Part shown: positions 52,775 through 61,553 of the stretch, one piece after another
How positions within the stretch are numbered: the first letter of the stretch is position 1
How the letters are laid out: each line of letters starts with the position of its first letter
NCBI RefSeq assembly: GCF_017592395.1
Contig: NZ_JAGFOU010000002.1
Coordinates: 1 to 64,000, forward strand
Direction of reading: 5' to 3'
Source: Actinomyces bowdenii
GTDB taxonomy: Bacteria; Actinomycetota; Actinomycetes; Actinomycetales; Actinomycetaceae
Length of the DNA stretch: 64,000 bases
Program-made: the position numbers and the translations under genes
The notes under the pieces: model-generated
The model's input: the letters and a program-made list of their open reading frames with translations, nothing else
Databases searched by the model: none
What the model was told of the DNA's origin: nothing

Positions 52775-53520
52775 CAGCGCACCCCCGTCCAGGGCTGGCG
52801 GGTGGGGGCGTCGGCCTCGATGCGCCCGTCGCGCAGGCGGATGATGCGGTTGGTGGTGGCCGCGGCGTCCTGGTCGTGGGTGACCATGACGACGGTCTGG
52901 CCCAGGGTCTCGCACATGCGGGCGAGGGTCTGGAGCAGGTTGGCGGCCGAGGCGGTGTCCAGCGCCCCGGTGGGCTCGTCGGCGAAGACGACCTTGGGGC
53001 GCCCCACGAGGGCCCGGGCCACGGCCACGCGCTGCTGCTGGCCGCCGGAGAGCTCGCTGGGGCGGTGGGTGAGGCGCTCGCTGAGGCCCAGGACCGAGAT
53101 GACGGCGTCGTACCAGTCCCGGTCCGGCTTGCGGCGGGCCAGGTGCTGGGGCAGGAGGATGTTCTCCTCGGCGCTCAGGGTGGGCAGGAGGTTGAAGGAC
53201 TGGAAGATGAAGCCGAGCTGGTCGCGGCGTACGGCGGTCAGCTGCTTGTCCTTCATGCCCGACAGCTCCCGCCCGGCGATGAGGACGCTCCCGGAGGTGG
53301 GGGTGTCCAGGCCGGCCAGGCAGTGCAGGAGCGTGGACTTGCCCGAGCCCGAGGGGCCCATGATGGCCACGAACTCCCCCTCGGTGATGGTGAGGCTGAC
53401 GGTGTCCAGGGCGACCACCTGGGCCCCGCCCTCGCCGTGGACCTTGCGCAGCGCGCGGGCCTCGACCACCGTGGCGGCGGTGGGGCCGATGGGTGGGATG
53501 TGCGGGATCCGGTGCGGCAT
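52774..53520 (-). CDS. ABC transporter ATP-binding protein (LolD/MacB-like)
   Basis: About 248 residues from ATG 53520, chosen because GGAGGAG sits 5 bases upstream; an earlier in-frame start at 53568 lacks one. Walker A is GPSGSGKST, signature LSGGQQQRVAVARAL, Walker B VVFADEPTGALD and the H-loop VMVTHDQDAA. The NLLPTLSAEENILLPQHLA region is typical of LolD/MacB/YknY ATPases that pair with FtsX-type permeases. It forms a two-gene operon with the permease. Confidence 0.93.
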   Translation of the reverse strand: MPHRIPHIPPIGPTAATVVEARALRKVHGEGGAQVVALDTVSLTITEGEFVAIMGPSGSGKSTLLHCLAGLDTPTSGSVLIAGRELSGMKDKQLTAVRRDQLGFIFQSFNLLPTLSAEENILLPQHLARRKPDRDWYDAVISVLGLSERLTHRPSELSGGQQQRVAVARALVGRPKVVFADEPTGALDTASAANLLQTLARMCETLGQTVVMVTHDQDAAATTNRIIRLRDGRIEADAPTRQPWTGVR

Positions 53521-53759
53521 GGTGCTCCTCCTTCTCATCCGTCGGGAGCCGCGGCCGGTGCGCCGCACGATCCCGTGATGCCTCGATCAATCCCTGAGGC
53601 TAGGAATCGCGCGGTCGGGGCGGAATGCGTCGAAGGGGTGGACCGCGGCGGCCCCTCCGACTTTCGGATGAGGCCCGCCCCCGGCCCACGGGGACCGGGC
53701 CCGGCGGCTCGCGACGGGCGGAAAAGGCCACGGTCCTCCCACAGGGACGGCCCAGCCGT

Positions 53760-53765
53760 TAGCCT
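53760..53765 (+). promoter_or_regulatory. -10 hexamer (TAGCCT) for a leaderless folP transcript
   Basis: TAGCCT ends 6 bases before the GTG at 53772, with no ribosome binding site. The same geometry is seen at 6505, 49425, 57716 and 61542. The upstream gap from 53521 holds no gene. Confidence 0.45.
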
Positions 53766-53771
53766 GGGCCC

Positions 53772-54632
53772 GTGACTTCTCCGACCGCCACCGCCCCGGC
53801 GCCCCTGCCGGACTCGCTGCCGCGCGGTCGGACCCTGCTCATGGCCATCGTCAACATCACCCCGGACTCCTTCTCCGACGGCGGCCGGTGGGACAGCCAT
53901 GAGGCGGCCCTGGCCCACGGCCGTGAGCTGCTGGACCAGGGCGCGGACCTGCTGGACATTGGCGGGGAGTCCACCCGCCCCGGCGCCCAGCGCGTCAGCC
54001 CCGACCAGGAGCGCGAGCGGATCCTGCCGGTGGTGCGCGAGCTCGCCGCGCAGGGCGCCGTCGTCTCGGTGGACACCACCCGCGCCGTCACGGCCGCGGC
54101 CGCCATCGAGGCCGGGGCGCTCATCATCAACGACGTCTCCGGGGGCCTGGCGGATCCCGCCATGCACCGGCTCGTCGCCGAGTCGGGCGTGGTCTACGTC
54201 TGCCAGCACTGGCGCGGCAGCCCCGAGACCATGGACGCGCTCACCGACTATCCCGACGGCGTCGTGGCCGGGGTGGAGTCCGAGCTGCGCCTGCGCCTGG
54301 CCGGGCTGGAGGCCGCCGGAGCGGATCCCGCCCAGGTGGTCCTGGACCCCGGCCTCGGCTTCGCCAAGACCCATGAGCAGTCCTGGCAGCTCCTGGCCGC
54401 CACCGCCCGCCTGACCGCCGACCTGGGCCGCCCCCTGCTCATCGGGGCCTCCCGCAAGCGCTTCCTGGGCCTGGCCGCCGGGCCCGGGGCCGCCCCCGTC
54501 CAGCGCGACGCCGCCACTGCCGCCGCCACCGCCCTGGCCGCCGCCGCCGGCGCCTGGGCCGTGAGAGTCCACGAGGTCCCGGCCAACCGGGATGCTCTTC
54601 GCACCGCCTCCCTCTGGAAGGAACACCAGTGA
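53772..54632 (+). CDS. folP: Dihydropteroate synthase
   Basis: A 286-residue enzyme joining p-aminobenzoate to dihydropterin diphosphate; sulfonamide target. Hallmarks are AIVNITPDSFSDGGR, LDIGGESTRPGAQ, INDVSGG and the C-terminal LIGASRKRFLG. GTG 53772 follows a -10-like TAGCCT by 6 bases. It overlaps the folB-folK gene by GTGA. folE is about 7.7 kb upstream, separated by the ATPase insert and the ABC/two-component block, whereas in many actinobacteria these folate genes are closer together. Confidence 0.96.
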   Translation: MTSPTATAPAPLPDSLPRGRTLLMAIVNITPDSFSDGGRWDSHEAALAHGRELLDQGADLLDIGGESTRPGAQRVSPDQERERILPVVRELAAQGAVVSVDTTRAVTAAAAIEAGALIINDVSGGLADPAMHRLVAESGVVYVCQHWRGSPETMDALTDYPDGVVAGVESELRLRLAGLEAAGADPAQVVLDPGLGFAKTHEQSWQLLAATARLTADLGRPLLIGASRKRFLGLAAGPGAAPVQRDAATAAATALAAAAGAWAVRVHEVPANRDALRTASLWKEHQ

Positions 54633-57169
54633 GCACCACCGTCAACGCGACCACCGACCGGATCCGCCTGGTCGGGCTGTCAGCCCGTGGCCATCACGGC
54701 GTCCTGCCCTTCGAACGGGAGGAGGGCCAGCTCTTCACCGTGGACGTCACCCTCGACCTGGGCCCCCGCGGCACCGCGGTGGCCGCCGTCACCGACAGCC
54801 TCGACGATGCCGTGGACTACTCCTCCGTGGCCAACGCCGTGGTCACGGTCATCGAGGGGGAGCCCGTCAACCTCCTGGAGGCCCTGGCGGACCGGATCGC
54901 CGAGCGCGTCCTGGCCTACCCCCGGGTCCTGGCCGCCGAGATCACGGTGCACAAGCCCCAGGCGCCGCTGGATGTCGCCTTCGAGGACGTGGCGATGACC
55001 ATCTACCGCACCTCCGAGTCGGTCGGCCAGTCTGCCGGGGCTCACGCGGCCGAGCCCGCCGAGGAGGAGCAGGCCCCCGCTGAGCCGCGCCGCTTCACCT
55101 CCCACCGCGCCGAGCCGGCCGAGCCCGGGCCCGCAGCCCTCGGCGTGGCGGCCCCGCCGCTCCAGGCCGCGCCCCCGCCCGCCGCCCAGTCGCCCGCATC
55201 GGACCCCTGGGCCCCCGACCAGTGGATGAGCGAGGCCGCCGACGCCGGGGCCCCGGCCCCCGGGCCCTCCGCTGAGGACCCCCTGGGCCTGGGCGGGCCC
55301 GAGACCGGCCAGGCCCCGCCCTCGGCGCGGGAGGCCGACTCCGAGCCGGGCGCCGCCTCACTCCTGGATGGCCCTGATGGTGCCGAGCCGGGTCTCGGCC
55401 TGCCCGAGGCCGATCCCGTCGGTGCCTTCGAGCCCGTCTCTGCCATGGGCGGCGCTGACGGCGCCGACGGTGCTGACGGCGCCCCCGCCGAGGCCCGCGC
55501 CGCGGCCTCGGAGGACTCCGCCCCGGTGGAGTCCCTGCCCACGGGCCTGCCCGTCCAGCTGCCTGGGGAGGGGCGCCACCGCGCCGAGCCCAGCGGCGAT
55601 GCCGCCGTCGACTCGGCCGATGAGCCGGATCCCGCGCGCAGCGCCGGCCTCGTGGGCCTGCCCGGGGCCGGAGAGCCGGAGGCGGGGGCCGAGCCCCTCA
55701 CCGGTGGGGCGAGCGCCTACCCGGCCGGAACGGCCGAGCCGCCCGAGGGCGGGCAGGAGCCCCTCATGGCCCACTCCGACCCCGACTCCCCCCTGGCGCC
55801 GGAGCCCTCCCAGGCCGTCGACGCCTTCGGCGTCGACGCCGTCCCCGCCTCACCGCTGTCCCACGCAGGCCCCGAGCACGCGGCCGCCGAGGCGGCGGGC
55901 CCCGCCCCGGCCCCGGATGAGGCGGCACTCGGCCTCGTGGACGGCCCGCCCGTGGACGGCGGGCACCAGGTCGACGCAGCCGTGGGCGGTGCCCCGTCCC
56001 CGGCGCCGATCTCCCCGGCGCTGGGCACCGCCTCCCCCGCCGATCCTCCGGCGGCCCCGGCGGAGCCCGTGGAGCCGGCCCCGGGGGCGGCCCCCTTCGC
56101 CGCGCCCGCCCCGGCCGATCCGCTGGAGCAGCGCCCGGGCCGGCCCGTGGGCGCCGTCTTCGCCCTGGGCGCCAACGCCGGTCACCTGCTGGTCACCCTG
56201 CGCGCAGCGGTGCGCTCCCTCAAGGGCACCGAGGGCATCGAGGTCATCCAGGTCGGGCCCCTGGCCCGCACGGTGGCCGTGGTCCCCGAGGGCGGTGAGC
56301 CCCAGCCCGACTACCTCAACACGGTCGTCACGGTCCTGACCACCCTCTCGCCGCGCGAGCTGCTGGCCGTGTGCCAGGCCCTGGAGTCCGATGCCGGCCG
56401 CGTGCGCACTCAGCACTGGGGCCCGCGCACCCTCGACGTCGACCTGGTGACGGTTGAGGGCGTGGACAGCCGGGATCCCGAGCTGACCCTGCCCCACGCC
56501 CATGCCCACGAGCGCGCCTTCGTCCTGGTTCCCTGGTCCCAGGCCGACCCCTTCGCCGAGCTGGGCGGGCGCACCGTCACCGAGCTGGCCGAGCAGGCCC
56601 CCGACCGCTCCGGCCTGCGCTGGCTGGCCTTCGACTGGCTCGACACGGACAACATCCCGGAGAAGCCCACCGGGCCCTACGTGGCCCCGCCCGTCGTCGA
56701 TGAGGACCCCGAGCCCGTCGAGCAGGTCTTCAACGCCACCCGCAACGAGCAGTCCGTCATCGACGCCGAGCTCGCCGCCGAGTACCTGGCCGGGATCGGC
56801 GATCTGCCGCCTCAGGACGCCGGTGCCCAGGGCGCCCGGGAGGCCCAGGAGCGCTACGGGGACCAGTACGGCCAGCAGGCAGCCCCCGACGCCGAAGCGC
56901 CCTCCGGCGGAGCCCCCCAGGCCGTTCACGGCCCCGGCCCCGAGCCGGCCGGCCTGGAGGCCGACAACCCCTTCGCAGCGGCCTCCTTCGGCACCGATTA
57001 CGCCGTGCCCGTGGACGCGGCACAGGCCCCCGGGCAGGCGCCCCGGCCCCAGGAGCCCGAGCCGCTCTCCGTGCCCCAGGTCGGCGAGGAGGACTCCTGG
57101 GAGGCCCCCCTGCAGTGGAACGAGGTCATTGGAGGCACTGACGGGATGGGGCCCCGTCAGGGCTCCTGA
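54629..57169 (+). CDS. folBK: Fused dihydroneopterin aldolase / HPPK with long acidic linker (FolB-FolK)
   Basis: An 846-residue fusion. Residues about 8-130 are FolB (RIRLVGLSARGHHGVLPFE, the substrate region GHHG, VDYSSVANAV, NLLEALADRIAERVL). Residues about 130-505 are an Ala/Pro/Glu/Asp-rich, probably disordered linker. Residues about 506-680 are FolK (GAVFALGANAGH at its start; HWGPRTLDVDLV with the HPPK signature at about 596; LPHAHAHERAFVLVPW). A 165-residue Pro/Ala-rich tail ends the protein. The two enzymes catalyse consecutive steps, so fusion is reasonable, but the linker is exceptionally long. It overlaps folP and the next gene. Confidence 0.92.
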   Translation: MSTTVNATTDRIRLVGLSARGHHGVLPFEREEGQLFTVDVTLDLGPRGTAVAAVTDSLDDAVDYSSVANAVVTVIEGEPVNLLEALADRIAERVLAYPRVLAAEITVHKPQAPLDVAFEDVAMTIYRTSESVGQSAGAHAAEPAEEEQAPAEPRRFTSHRAEPAEPGPAALGVAAPPLQAAPPPAAQSPASDPWAPDQWMSEAADAGAPAPGPSAEDPLGLGGPETGQAPPSAREADSEPGAASLLDGPDGAEPGLGLPEADPVGAFEPVSAMGGADGADGADGAPAEARAAASEDSAPVESLPTGLPVQLPGEGRHRAEPSGDAAVDSADEPDPARSAGLVGLPGAGEPEAGAEPLTGGASAYPAGTAEPPEGGQEPLMAHSDPDSPLAPEPSQAVDAFGVDAVPASPLSHAGPEHAAAEAAGPAPAPDEAALGLVDGPPVDGGHQVDAAVGGAPSPAPISPALGTASPADPPAAPAEPVEPAPGAAPFAAPAPADPLEQRPGRPVGAVFALGANAGHLLVTLRAAVRSLKGTEGIEVIQVGPLARTVAVVPEGGEPQPDYLNTVVTVLTTLSPRELLAVCQALESDAGRVRTQHWGPRTLDVDLVTVEGVDSRDPELTLPHAHAHERAFVLVPWSQADPFAELGGRTVTELAEQAPDRSGLRWLAFDWLDTDNIPEKPTGPYVAPPVVDEDPEPVEQVFNATRNEQSVIDAELAAEYLAGIGDLPPQDAGAQGAREAQERYGDQYGQQAAPDAEAPSGGAPQAVHGPGPEPAGLEADNPFAAASFGTDYAVPVDAAQAPGQAPRPQEPEPLSVPQVGEEDSWEAPLQWNEVIGGTDGMGPRQGS

Positions 57170-57651
57170 TGCGGCGCACCCGCTGGACCAGCGCCCTGGC
57201 CTGGTTCGCGGTCGTCTCGGTGACCACCTGGGTGGTGGGGGAGACGGTCATGCGCCACCGGGGCTGGGTGCCGGGCCTGACCCCCTGGGGCGCGGTGGCC
57301 GCCCTGGCGATCTCCGCCGTCGTGCTGACCTGCGGACTGGCCGTGCGGCGCCTGCGCGCCCGCCGGCGCACCTGGATCACCCTCACCGGCGCCGCGACCA
57401 CCGCGGCCGCCGCGCAGGCCTCGGCGATCGTGGGCGCCGCCGTCGGCGGCGCCTATGCCGGACAGCTGGCCCTGGCGGTCCTGGCGCCACCCTCACCCGC
57501 CATGGCCCACCTCGCCTGGAGTGCCGCTGCGAGCCTGGTGGCCTGCGGGCTGTGGTGCCTCATCGGCTTCCTCGTGGAGCACTGGTGCGCCATCTCCGAG
57601 GACGATGATGAGACCCCCGGGGAGGGCGCCGAGGGCGGCGCCCCGGCCTGA
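57169..57651 (+). CDS. DUF3180 membrane protein
   Basis: A 160-residue protein with four membrane helices (TSALAWFAVVSVTTWVVGETV; WGAVAALAISAVVLTCGLAV; ITLTGAATTAAAAQASAIVG; AHLAWSAAASLVACGLWCLIGFLV) and a short acidic tail. Size, topology and position directly after folK match the actinobacterial DUF3180 family. ATG 57169 overlaps the folBK stop (TGATG). Function unknown. Confidence 0.85.
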   Translation: MRRTRWTSALAWFAVVSVTTWVVGETVMRHRGWVPGLTPWGAVAALAISAVVLTCGLAVRRLRARRRTWITLTGAATTAAAAQASAIVGAAVGGAYAGQLALAVLAPPSPAMAHLAWSAAASLVACGLWCLIGFLVEHWCAISEDDDETPGEGAEGGAPA

Positions 57652-57727
57652 GAGCCGGCGCGGCGCCCGCCGGCGGGCCTGGGGAGCGGTGCGTGACGGC
57701 TGATGCCGTATCTGCTAGACCATTGCC

Positions 57728-58234
57728 ATGAGGAGCCCCAGGAGCGCGCCCGCCGCAGATCCCTTCGCCCCCGAGGGAGTGGACTTCCAGCCCGTCTCAC
57801 CCAGGCTCATCACCGCGCGCCTCCTGGGCGGCGGCCTGGTCAACGCGGTCCTGGTGGCGGTGGGGATCACGCTGGGGGTGCTGGTCAGCCCCTGGTTCCA
57901 CATCATGACCGGGGCCGGCACGGCCCTCATGGCCGTGGAGCTGTGGTTCATCCCCCGCCAGGTGCGGGCCATGGGCTACGCCCTGACCGAGGACCATCTG
58001 CTGTGGCGCCAGGGGGTCATGTTCCGCTCCGTCTCGGTCATCCCCTACGGCCGCATGCAGTTCGTGGACACCTCCCAGGGGCCGCTGGCCGCGCGACTGG
58101 GCATCGCCGAGGTCAAGCTCCACACGGCCTCGGCCGGCACCGACGCCACCATCGACGGGCTGCCGGTGGATCAGGCCGAGCACCTGCGCCAGGTCCTGTC
58201 CCAGCGCGGCGAGGAGAGGATGGCCGGTCTGTGA
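57728..58234 (+). CDS. PH domain-containing membrane protein (YdbS-like)
   Basis: A 168-residue protein with two membrane helices (about 32-72) followed by a bacterial PH-like (bPH_2) domain: MGYALTEDHLLWRQGVMFRSVSVIPYGRMQFVDTSQGPLAARLGIAEVKLHTAS. This is the YdbS family, always paired with a YdbT-like partner as here. ATG 57728 follows TAGACC (57716-57721) by 6 bases (leaderless pattern). GTGA overlap joins it to the next gene. The pair acts at the membrane, possibly in envelope or antimicrobial resistance. Confidence 0.9.
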   Translation: MRSPRSAPAADPFAPEGVDFQPVSPRLITARLLGGGLVNAVLVAVGITLGVLVSPWFHIMTGAGTALMAVELWFIPRQVRAMGYALTEDHLLWRQGVMFRSVSVIPYGRMQFVDTSQGPLAARLGIAEVKLHTASAGTDATIDGLPVDQAEHLRQVLSQRGEERMAGL

Positions 58235-60015
58235 GCGAGCAGGCGCATCCCCGCAGCACCGGTGCCGGGCGGCGGCAGCGGCAGGCGCGCCGCATCGAGC
58301 TCCCGCAGGACGTCACCTGGCAGCGCGTCTCCCTCATCACCCCCTTGCTCGAGGGGTGGAAGATCGCCACCGGGATCATGGCCTTCGTGACCGTCCAGAA
58401 CCTGGACGAGATCATCGAGGCCTACCGCTTCGTGCGCCGCCACGGCACCGTCGTGGGCGACTACCTCCTCTACTTCCTCCTGGGCGTCCTGCTCCTCGTG
58501 CTGGGATGGGCGGCGATCGGCCTGCTGTCCTGGCACCGCCGCTCCTACGCCGTGGATGCCCACGGGGTCTACCTGCGCACCGGCGTGCTCTTCCGCCAGC
58601 TGCGCACCGCCCGCCTGCCGCGCATCCAGTCCGTCGACGTCGTCCACCCGCTCCTGGGGCGCATCCTCGGCCTGGGCCAGCTGACGGTGGAGGTCGCCGG
58701 GGGCAAGGACTCCCGGGTGGTCATCGGCTACCTGCGCACCTGGCAGCTGGAGGCCCTGCGCGACCGCATCCTGGTCCTGGCCGCCGGCGCGCAGGAGGAG
58801 CCCCAGGAGGGCGCCGGTGAGGCCAGGGTCCTTCCCGGGGCGGCAGGCCCGCACGGCGGTGCCGCACCTGTGGACGGCGCGGCGGCCGGCGGGCTGGACG
58901 CCGTCGAGGCGCCCCCGCAGGACCGGCGCCCGGGAGCCCCGGTGGGCCCCGGGCTCGCAGGCTTCGAGGAGGCCGCCGCCGCTCCGCGGCTGGCATCCCC
59001 GGTCCGGGTTGAGGAGCACCCCCTCTACCAGGTCGGCACGGGGATGCTCCTGGCCTCCATGCTGCGCAGCGGCAGCCTGGTGGCAGGATGCCTGCTCCTG
59101 CTGCTGCTCGTGCTCGGCGCCGTGGGCGCGGTGGTCCTCGGCGGCCTGCGCCCGGGGCTGTCATCATGGGGCGGCATGCTGTCGGTCCTGGCGGCCCCCG
59201 TGGGCGTCATCACCATGCTGTGGGGGCGATTCAACCGGGGCTGGGGGTTCAGGGCGGCAGCGACACCCAGCGGCATCCGCATGCGCTACGGCCTGACCTC
59301 GGAGGTCTCCCGGACCCTGCCTCCCGGGCGCGTCCACGCCGTGGGCCTCAGCCAGCCGCTGCTGTGGCGCTCCCGGGACTGGTGGGCAGTGGGTGCCAGC
59401 GTCGCCGGTCGGGAGAAGGGGCAGGAGGAGGCCGGCGAGTCCGGCTCGAAGAACGCGCTCCTGCCCGTGGGCGCCAGGGCCACCGCGCTGCGCGCCCTGT
59501 GGCTGGTGGTCCCCGACCTGGGCGCCCCGGACCCCGACGGCCTGCTGCGCTCCGCGCTCCTGGGCGCCGGCGACGACGGCGTCGGGGACCCGGCCGCCCC
59601 GATGGGCTCGCCCGAGCGCGGCTTCGTGCGGATCTCCCCGCGCGGACGCCTCTTCTCCCCCCTGGCCTGGCGGCGCCAGGCCCTGGCCCTGACCCGGACC
59701 TGCGTCATCATCCGCGATGGCCGGTGGCATCGGCGCGTGAGTGTGGTGCCCTACGAGCGCATCCAGTCCCTGTCGGTCACCCAGGGGCCATGGGCGCGGC
59801 GCCGGGCCATGGCGCGGATCCGGTTGGACATGGTGGCCACCGATGTGCCCACCTCGCTCGCCAACCTGCGCGCCGAGGACGCCCGGGCGCTGGCCGCCGA
59901 GATCTCCCGGCGGGCCCTGCGGCGCCGCTCCGAGGAGCGGCTCGACCGGTGGCTCAGCCGCGCCGCGGGAGGACCCGGGGCGGTGGCTGAGCCCCGTGAG
60001 ACCATCGGCCCATGA
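58231..60015 (+). CDS. PH domain-containing membrane protein (YdbT-like)
   Basis: A 594-residue partner of the YdbS-like protein, with three bPH_2 domains between pairs of membrane helices. Visible PH segments are YAVDAHGVYLRTGVLFRQLRTARLPRIQSVDVVHPLLGRILGLGQLTVEVAGG, then GIRMRYGLTSEVSRTLPPGRVHAVGLSQPLLWR and ALTRTCVIIRDGRWHRRVSVVPYERIQSLSV. An insert of about 70 residues rich in Gly/Ala/Glu sits after the first domain. GTG 58231 overlaps the previous stop; the next gene overlaps this stop (ATGA). Confidence 0.9.
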   Translation: MSEQAHPRSTGAGRRQRQARRIELPQDVTWQRVSLITPLLEGWKIATGIMAFVTVQNLDEIIEAYRFVRRHGTVVGDYLLYFLLGVLLLVLGWAAIGLLSWHRRSYAVDAHGVYLRTGVLFRQLRTARLPRIQSVDVVHPLLGRILGLGQLTVEVAGGKDSRVVIGYLRTWQLEALRDRILVLAAGAQEEPQEGAGEARVLPGAAGPHGGAAPVDGAAAGGLDAVEAPPQDRRPGAPVGPGLAGFEEAAAAPRLASPVRVEEHPLYQVGTGMLLASMLRSGSLVAGCLLLLLLVLGAVGAVVLGGLRPGLSSWGGMLSVLAAPVGVITMLWGRFNRGWGFRAAATPSGIRMRYGLTSEVSRTLPPGRVHAVGLSQPLLWRSRDWWAVGASVAGREKGQEEAGESGSKNALLPVGARATALRALWLVVPDLGAPDPDGLLRSALLGAGDDGVGDPAAPMGSPERGFVRISPRGRLFSPLAWRRQALALTRTCVIIRDGRWHRRVSVVPYERIQSLSVTQGPWARRRAMARIRLDMVATDVPTSLANLRAEDARALAAEISRRALRRRSEERLDRWLSRAAGGPGAVAEPRETIGP

Positions 60016-61010
60016 GTGACGCGACAGTCCGACCTGCGGGCGCATCGGCCGCCTCCCGTCCCGGGCGGCTGGGGGTGGGGATCATCTCCGCGGGCCGGGT
60101 CGGGGCCGTCCTGGGGTCGGCGCTGCGGGCGGTGGACCACCAGGTCGTCGGGGTGCACGCCGTCTCCGCGGACTCCCGGGAGCGGGCGGAGATGCTCCTG
60201 CCCGGAGTCCCCGTGCTGGAGGTCGAGCAGATCATCGAGCGCGCCGAGCTGGTGCTGCTCTCCGTCCCCGACGACTCCCTGGGCCCGCTGGTGCAGGGCC
60301 TGGCCGAGCTCGGCCGCTGGCAGCCGGGCCAGCTGGTCGTCCACACCTCGGGGCTCCACGGGCTCGCCGCCCTGGAGCCCGCCCGGCGTGGCGGGGCCAT
60401 CCCCCTGGCCCTCCACCCGGCCATGACCTTCGCCGGCCTGTCCACCGACCTCGCCCGGCTCGTGGGGTGCCCCATGGCCGTCACCGCGCCGGCCGCGGTC
60501 CTGCCCATCGCCCAGGCCCTGGCCGTCGAGCTCGGCGGGGAGCCCTTCATCCTGGAGGACGCGGCCCGGCCCGCCTACCACGCCGCCCTGGCCCACGGCG
60601 CCAACCATCTGGTGACCCTGGTGGGGCAGGCCGTGCGGGTCCTGGAGGCCGCCGGCATCCAGGACGGCCCGGCAACCCTGCGGCCCCTCCTGGGCGCCGC
60701 CCTCGACCGCGCCCTGAGTGAGGGCGGGGCCGCCCTCACCGGCCCGGTCTCACGAGCCGACGTCGGGACGGTCCGCGGCCACGTCGCCGCCATGGAGGCG
60801 TTGAGCCGAGACCGCGGAGGCGGCCTGGACGACGTCGTGGCGACCTACCGGCAGCTGGCCTCGGCCACTGCGCAGCGCTGCGAGGCCGAGGGGAGGATCA
60901 CCGCCGACCAGGCCCGGAGGCTGCGCGAGGCCCTGGGGCCCGGCCGGGGCGATGGCACCGGCTCCAGCGCGGACGGCTCGGGGGAGCCGGCGCCCTCCTC
61001 GCCGGGGTGA
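60012..61010 (+). CDS. Rossmann-like DUF2520 protein
   Basis: A 332-residue protein with an NAD(P)-binding Rossmann segment (LGVGIISAGRVGAVLGSALRAVDHQVVGV) and a DUF2520 C-terminal helical domain (ARPAYHAALAHGANHLVTLVGQAVRVL). Such proteins, often adjacent to panC, resemble ketopantoate-reductase-like dehydrogenases, but the substrate is unproven. It overlaps the PH-domain gene (ATGA). A small DivIVA-domain gene intervenes between it and panC. Confidence 0.88.
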   Translation: MSDATVRPAGASAASRPGRLGVGIISAGRVGAVLGSALRAVDHQVVGVHAVSADSRERAEMLLPGVPVLEVEQIIERAELVLLSVPDDSLGPLVQGLAELGRWQPGQLVVHTSGLHGLAALEPARRGGAIPLALHPAMTFAGLSTDLARLVGCPMAVTAPAAVLPIAQALAVELGGEPFILEDAARPAYHAALAHGANHLVTLVGQAVRVLEAAGIQDGPATLRPLLGAALDRALSEGGAALTGPVSRADVGTVRGHVAAMEALSRDRGGGLDDVVATYRQLASATAQRCEAEGRITADQARRLREALGPGRGDGTGSSADGSGEPAPSSPG

Positions 61011-61189
61011 GGCCGGGCCCGGTGGGCCAGTGGGGCCCTGCGGCGGGCCTCGGCGCACCGCCGTGCCCTATTCGTGATCCGGCCGTTTCCCAGAGGCGTC
61101 GGCAGGGCAGGAGCCTGAGTGGCACCATAGGATCCCATCACGACTGCGTGTCGAGCCGCTGGGCCGCCACTGAGAGCTAGGAGGAGACA

Positions 61190-61477
61190 ATGCCGCTGAG
61201 TGCCAATGACGTGCTCAACAAGAGGTTCCAGGTCGTCAGGTCCCGTGAGGGCTACGCGCAGGAGGAGGTGGACGCCTACCTGGAGGAGGTCGTCGACGCC
61301 ATGCGCCTCCTGGAGGGCCAGGTCAGTGCGGCGAGCGGGGAGCCCGGCGCCGCCTCGCAGGAGCAGATCGCCGCGGCCATCGCCCCGCGCGACCACCGCA
61401 TTGAGGAGCTGGAGCGGGAGAACGCCTACCTGCGCGACGAGCTCGAGGCCGCCAAGGGCCGCCTGGAGCAGGCCTGA
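61190..61477 (+). CDS. Short DivIVA-domain protein
   Basis: A 95-residue protein that begins like DivIVA/Wag31: PLSANDVLNKRFQVVRSREGYAQEEVDAYLEEV is the lipid- and curvature-binding N-terminal domain. A second helical segment (IAPRDHRIEELERENAYLRDELEAAKGRLEQA) is a coiled coil. Full-length Wag31 proteins are two to three times longer, so this is a short paralogue, perhaps a partner or modulator at the pole or septum. TAGGAGGAGA lies just before the ATG, one of the better ribosome binding sites in the region. Confidence 0.88.
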   Translation: MPLSANDVLNKRFQVVRSREGYAQEEVDAYLEEVVDAMRLLEGQVSAASGEPGAASQEQIAAAIAPRDHRIEELERENAYLRDELEAAKGRLEQA

Positions 61478-61541
61478 GTGCTCCAGTCGGTGCTGACTGC
61501 CTCCCTTCCGACCCCGATTCGTCCCGGGCGCGGCGGCGCAC

Positions 61542-61547
61542 TAGCGT
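61542..61547 (+). promoter_or_regulatory. -10 hexamer (TAGCGT) for a leaderless panC transcript
   Basis: TAGCGT is 6 bases before ATG 61554 and no Shine-Dalgarno sequence lies between. Same geometry as four other genes in the window. Confidence 0.45.
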
Positions 61548-61553
61548 GAGCGC

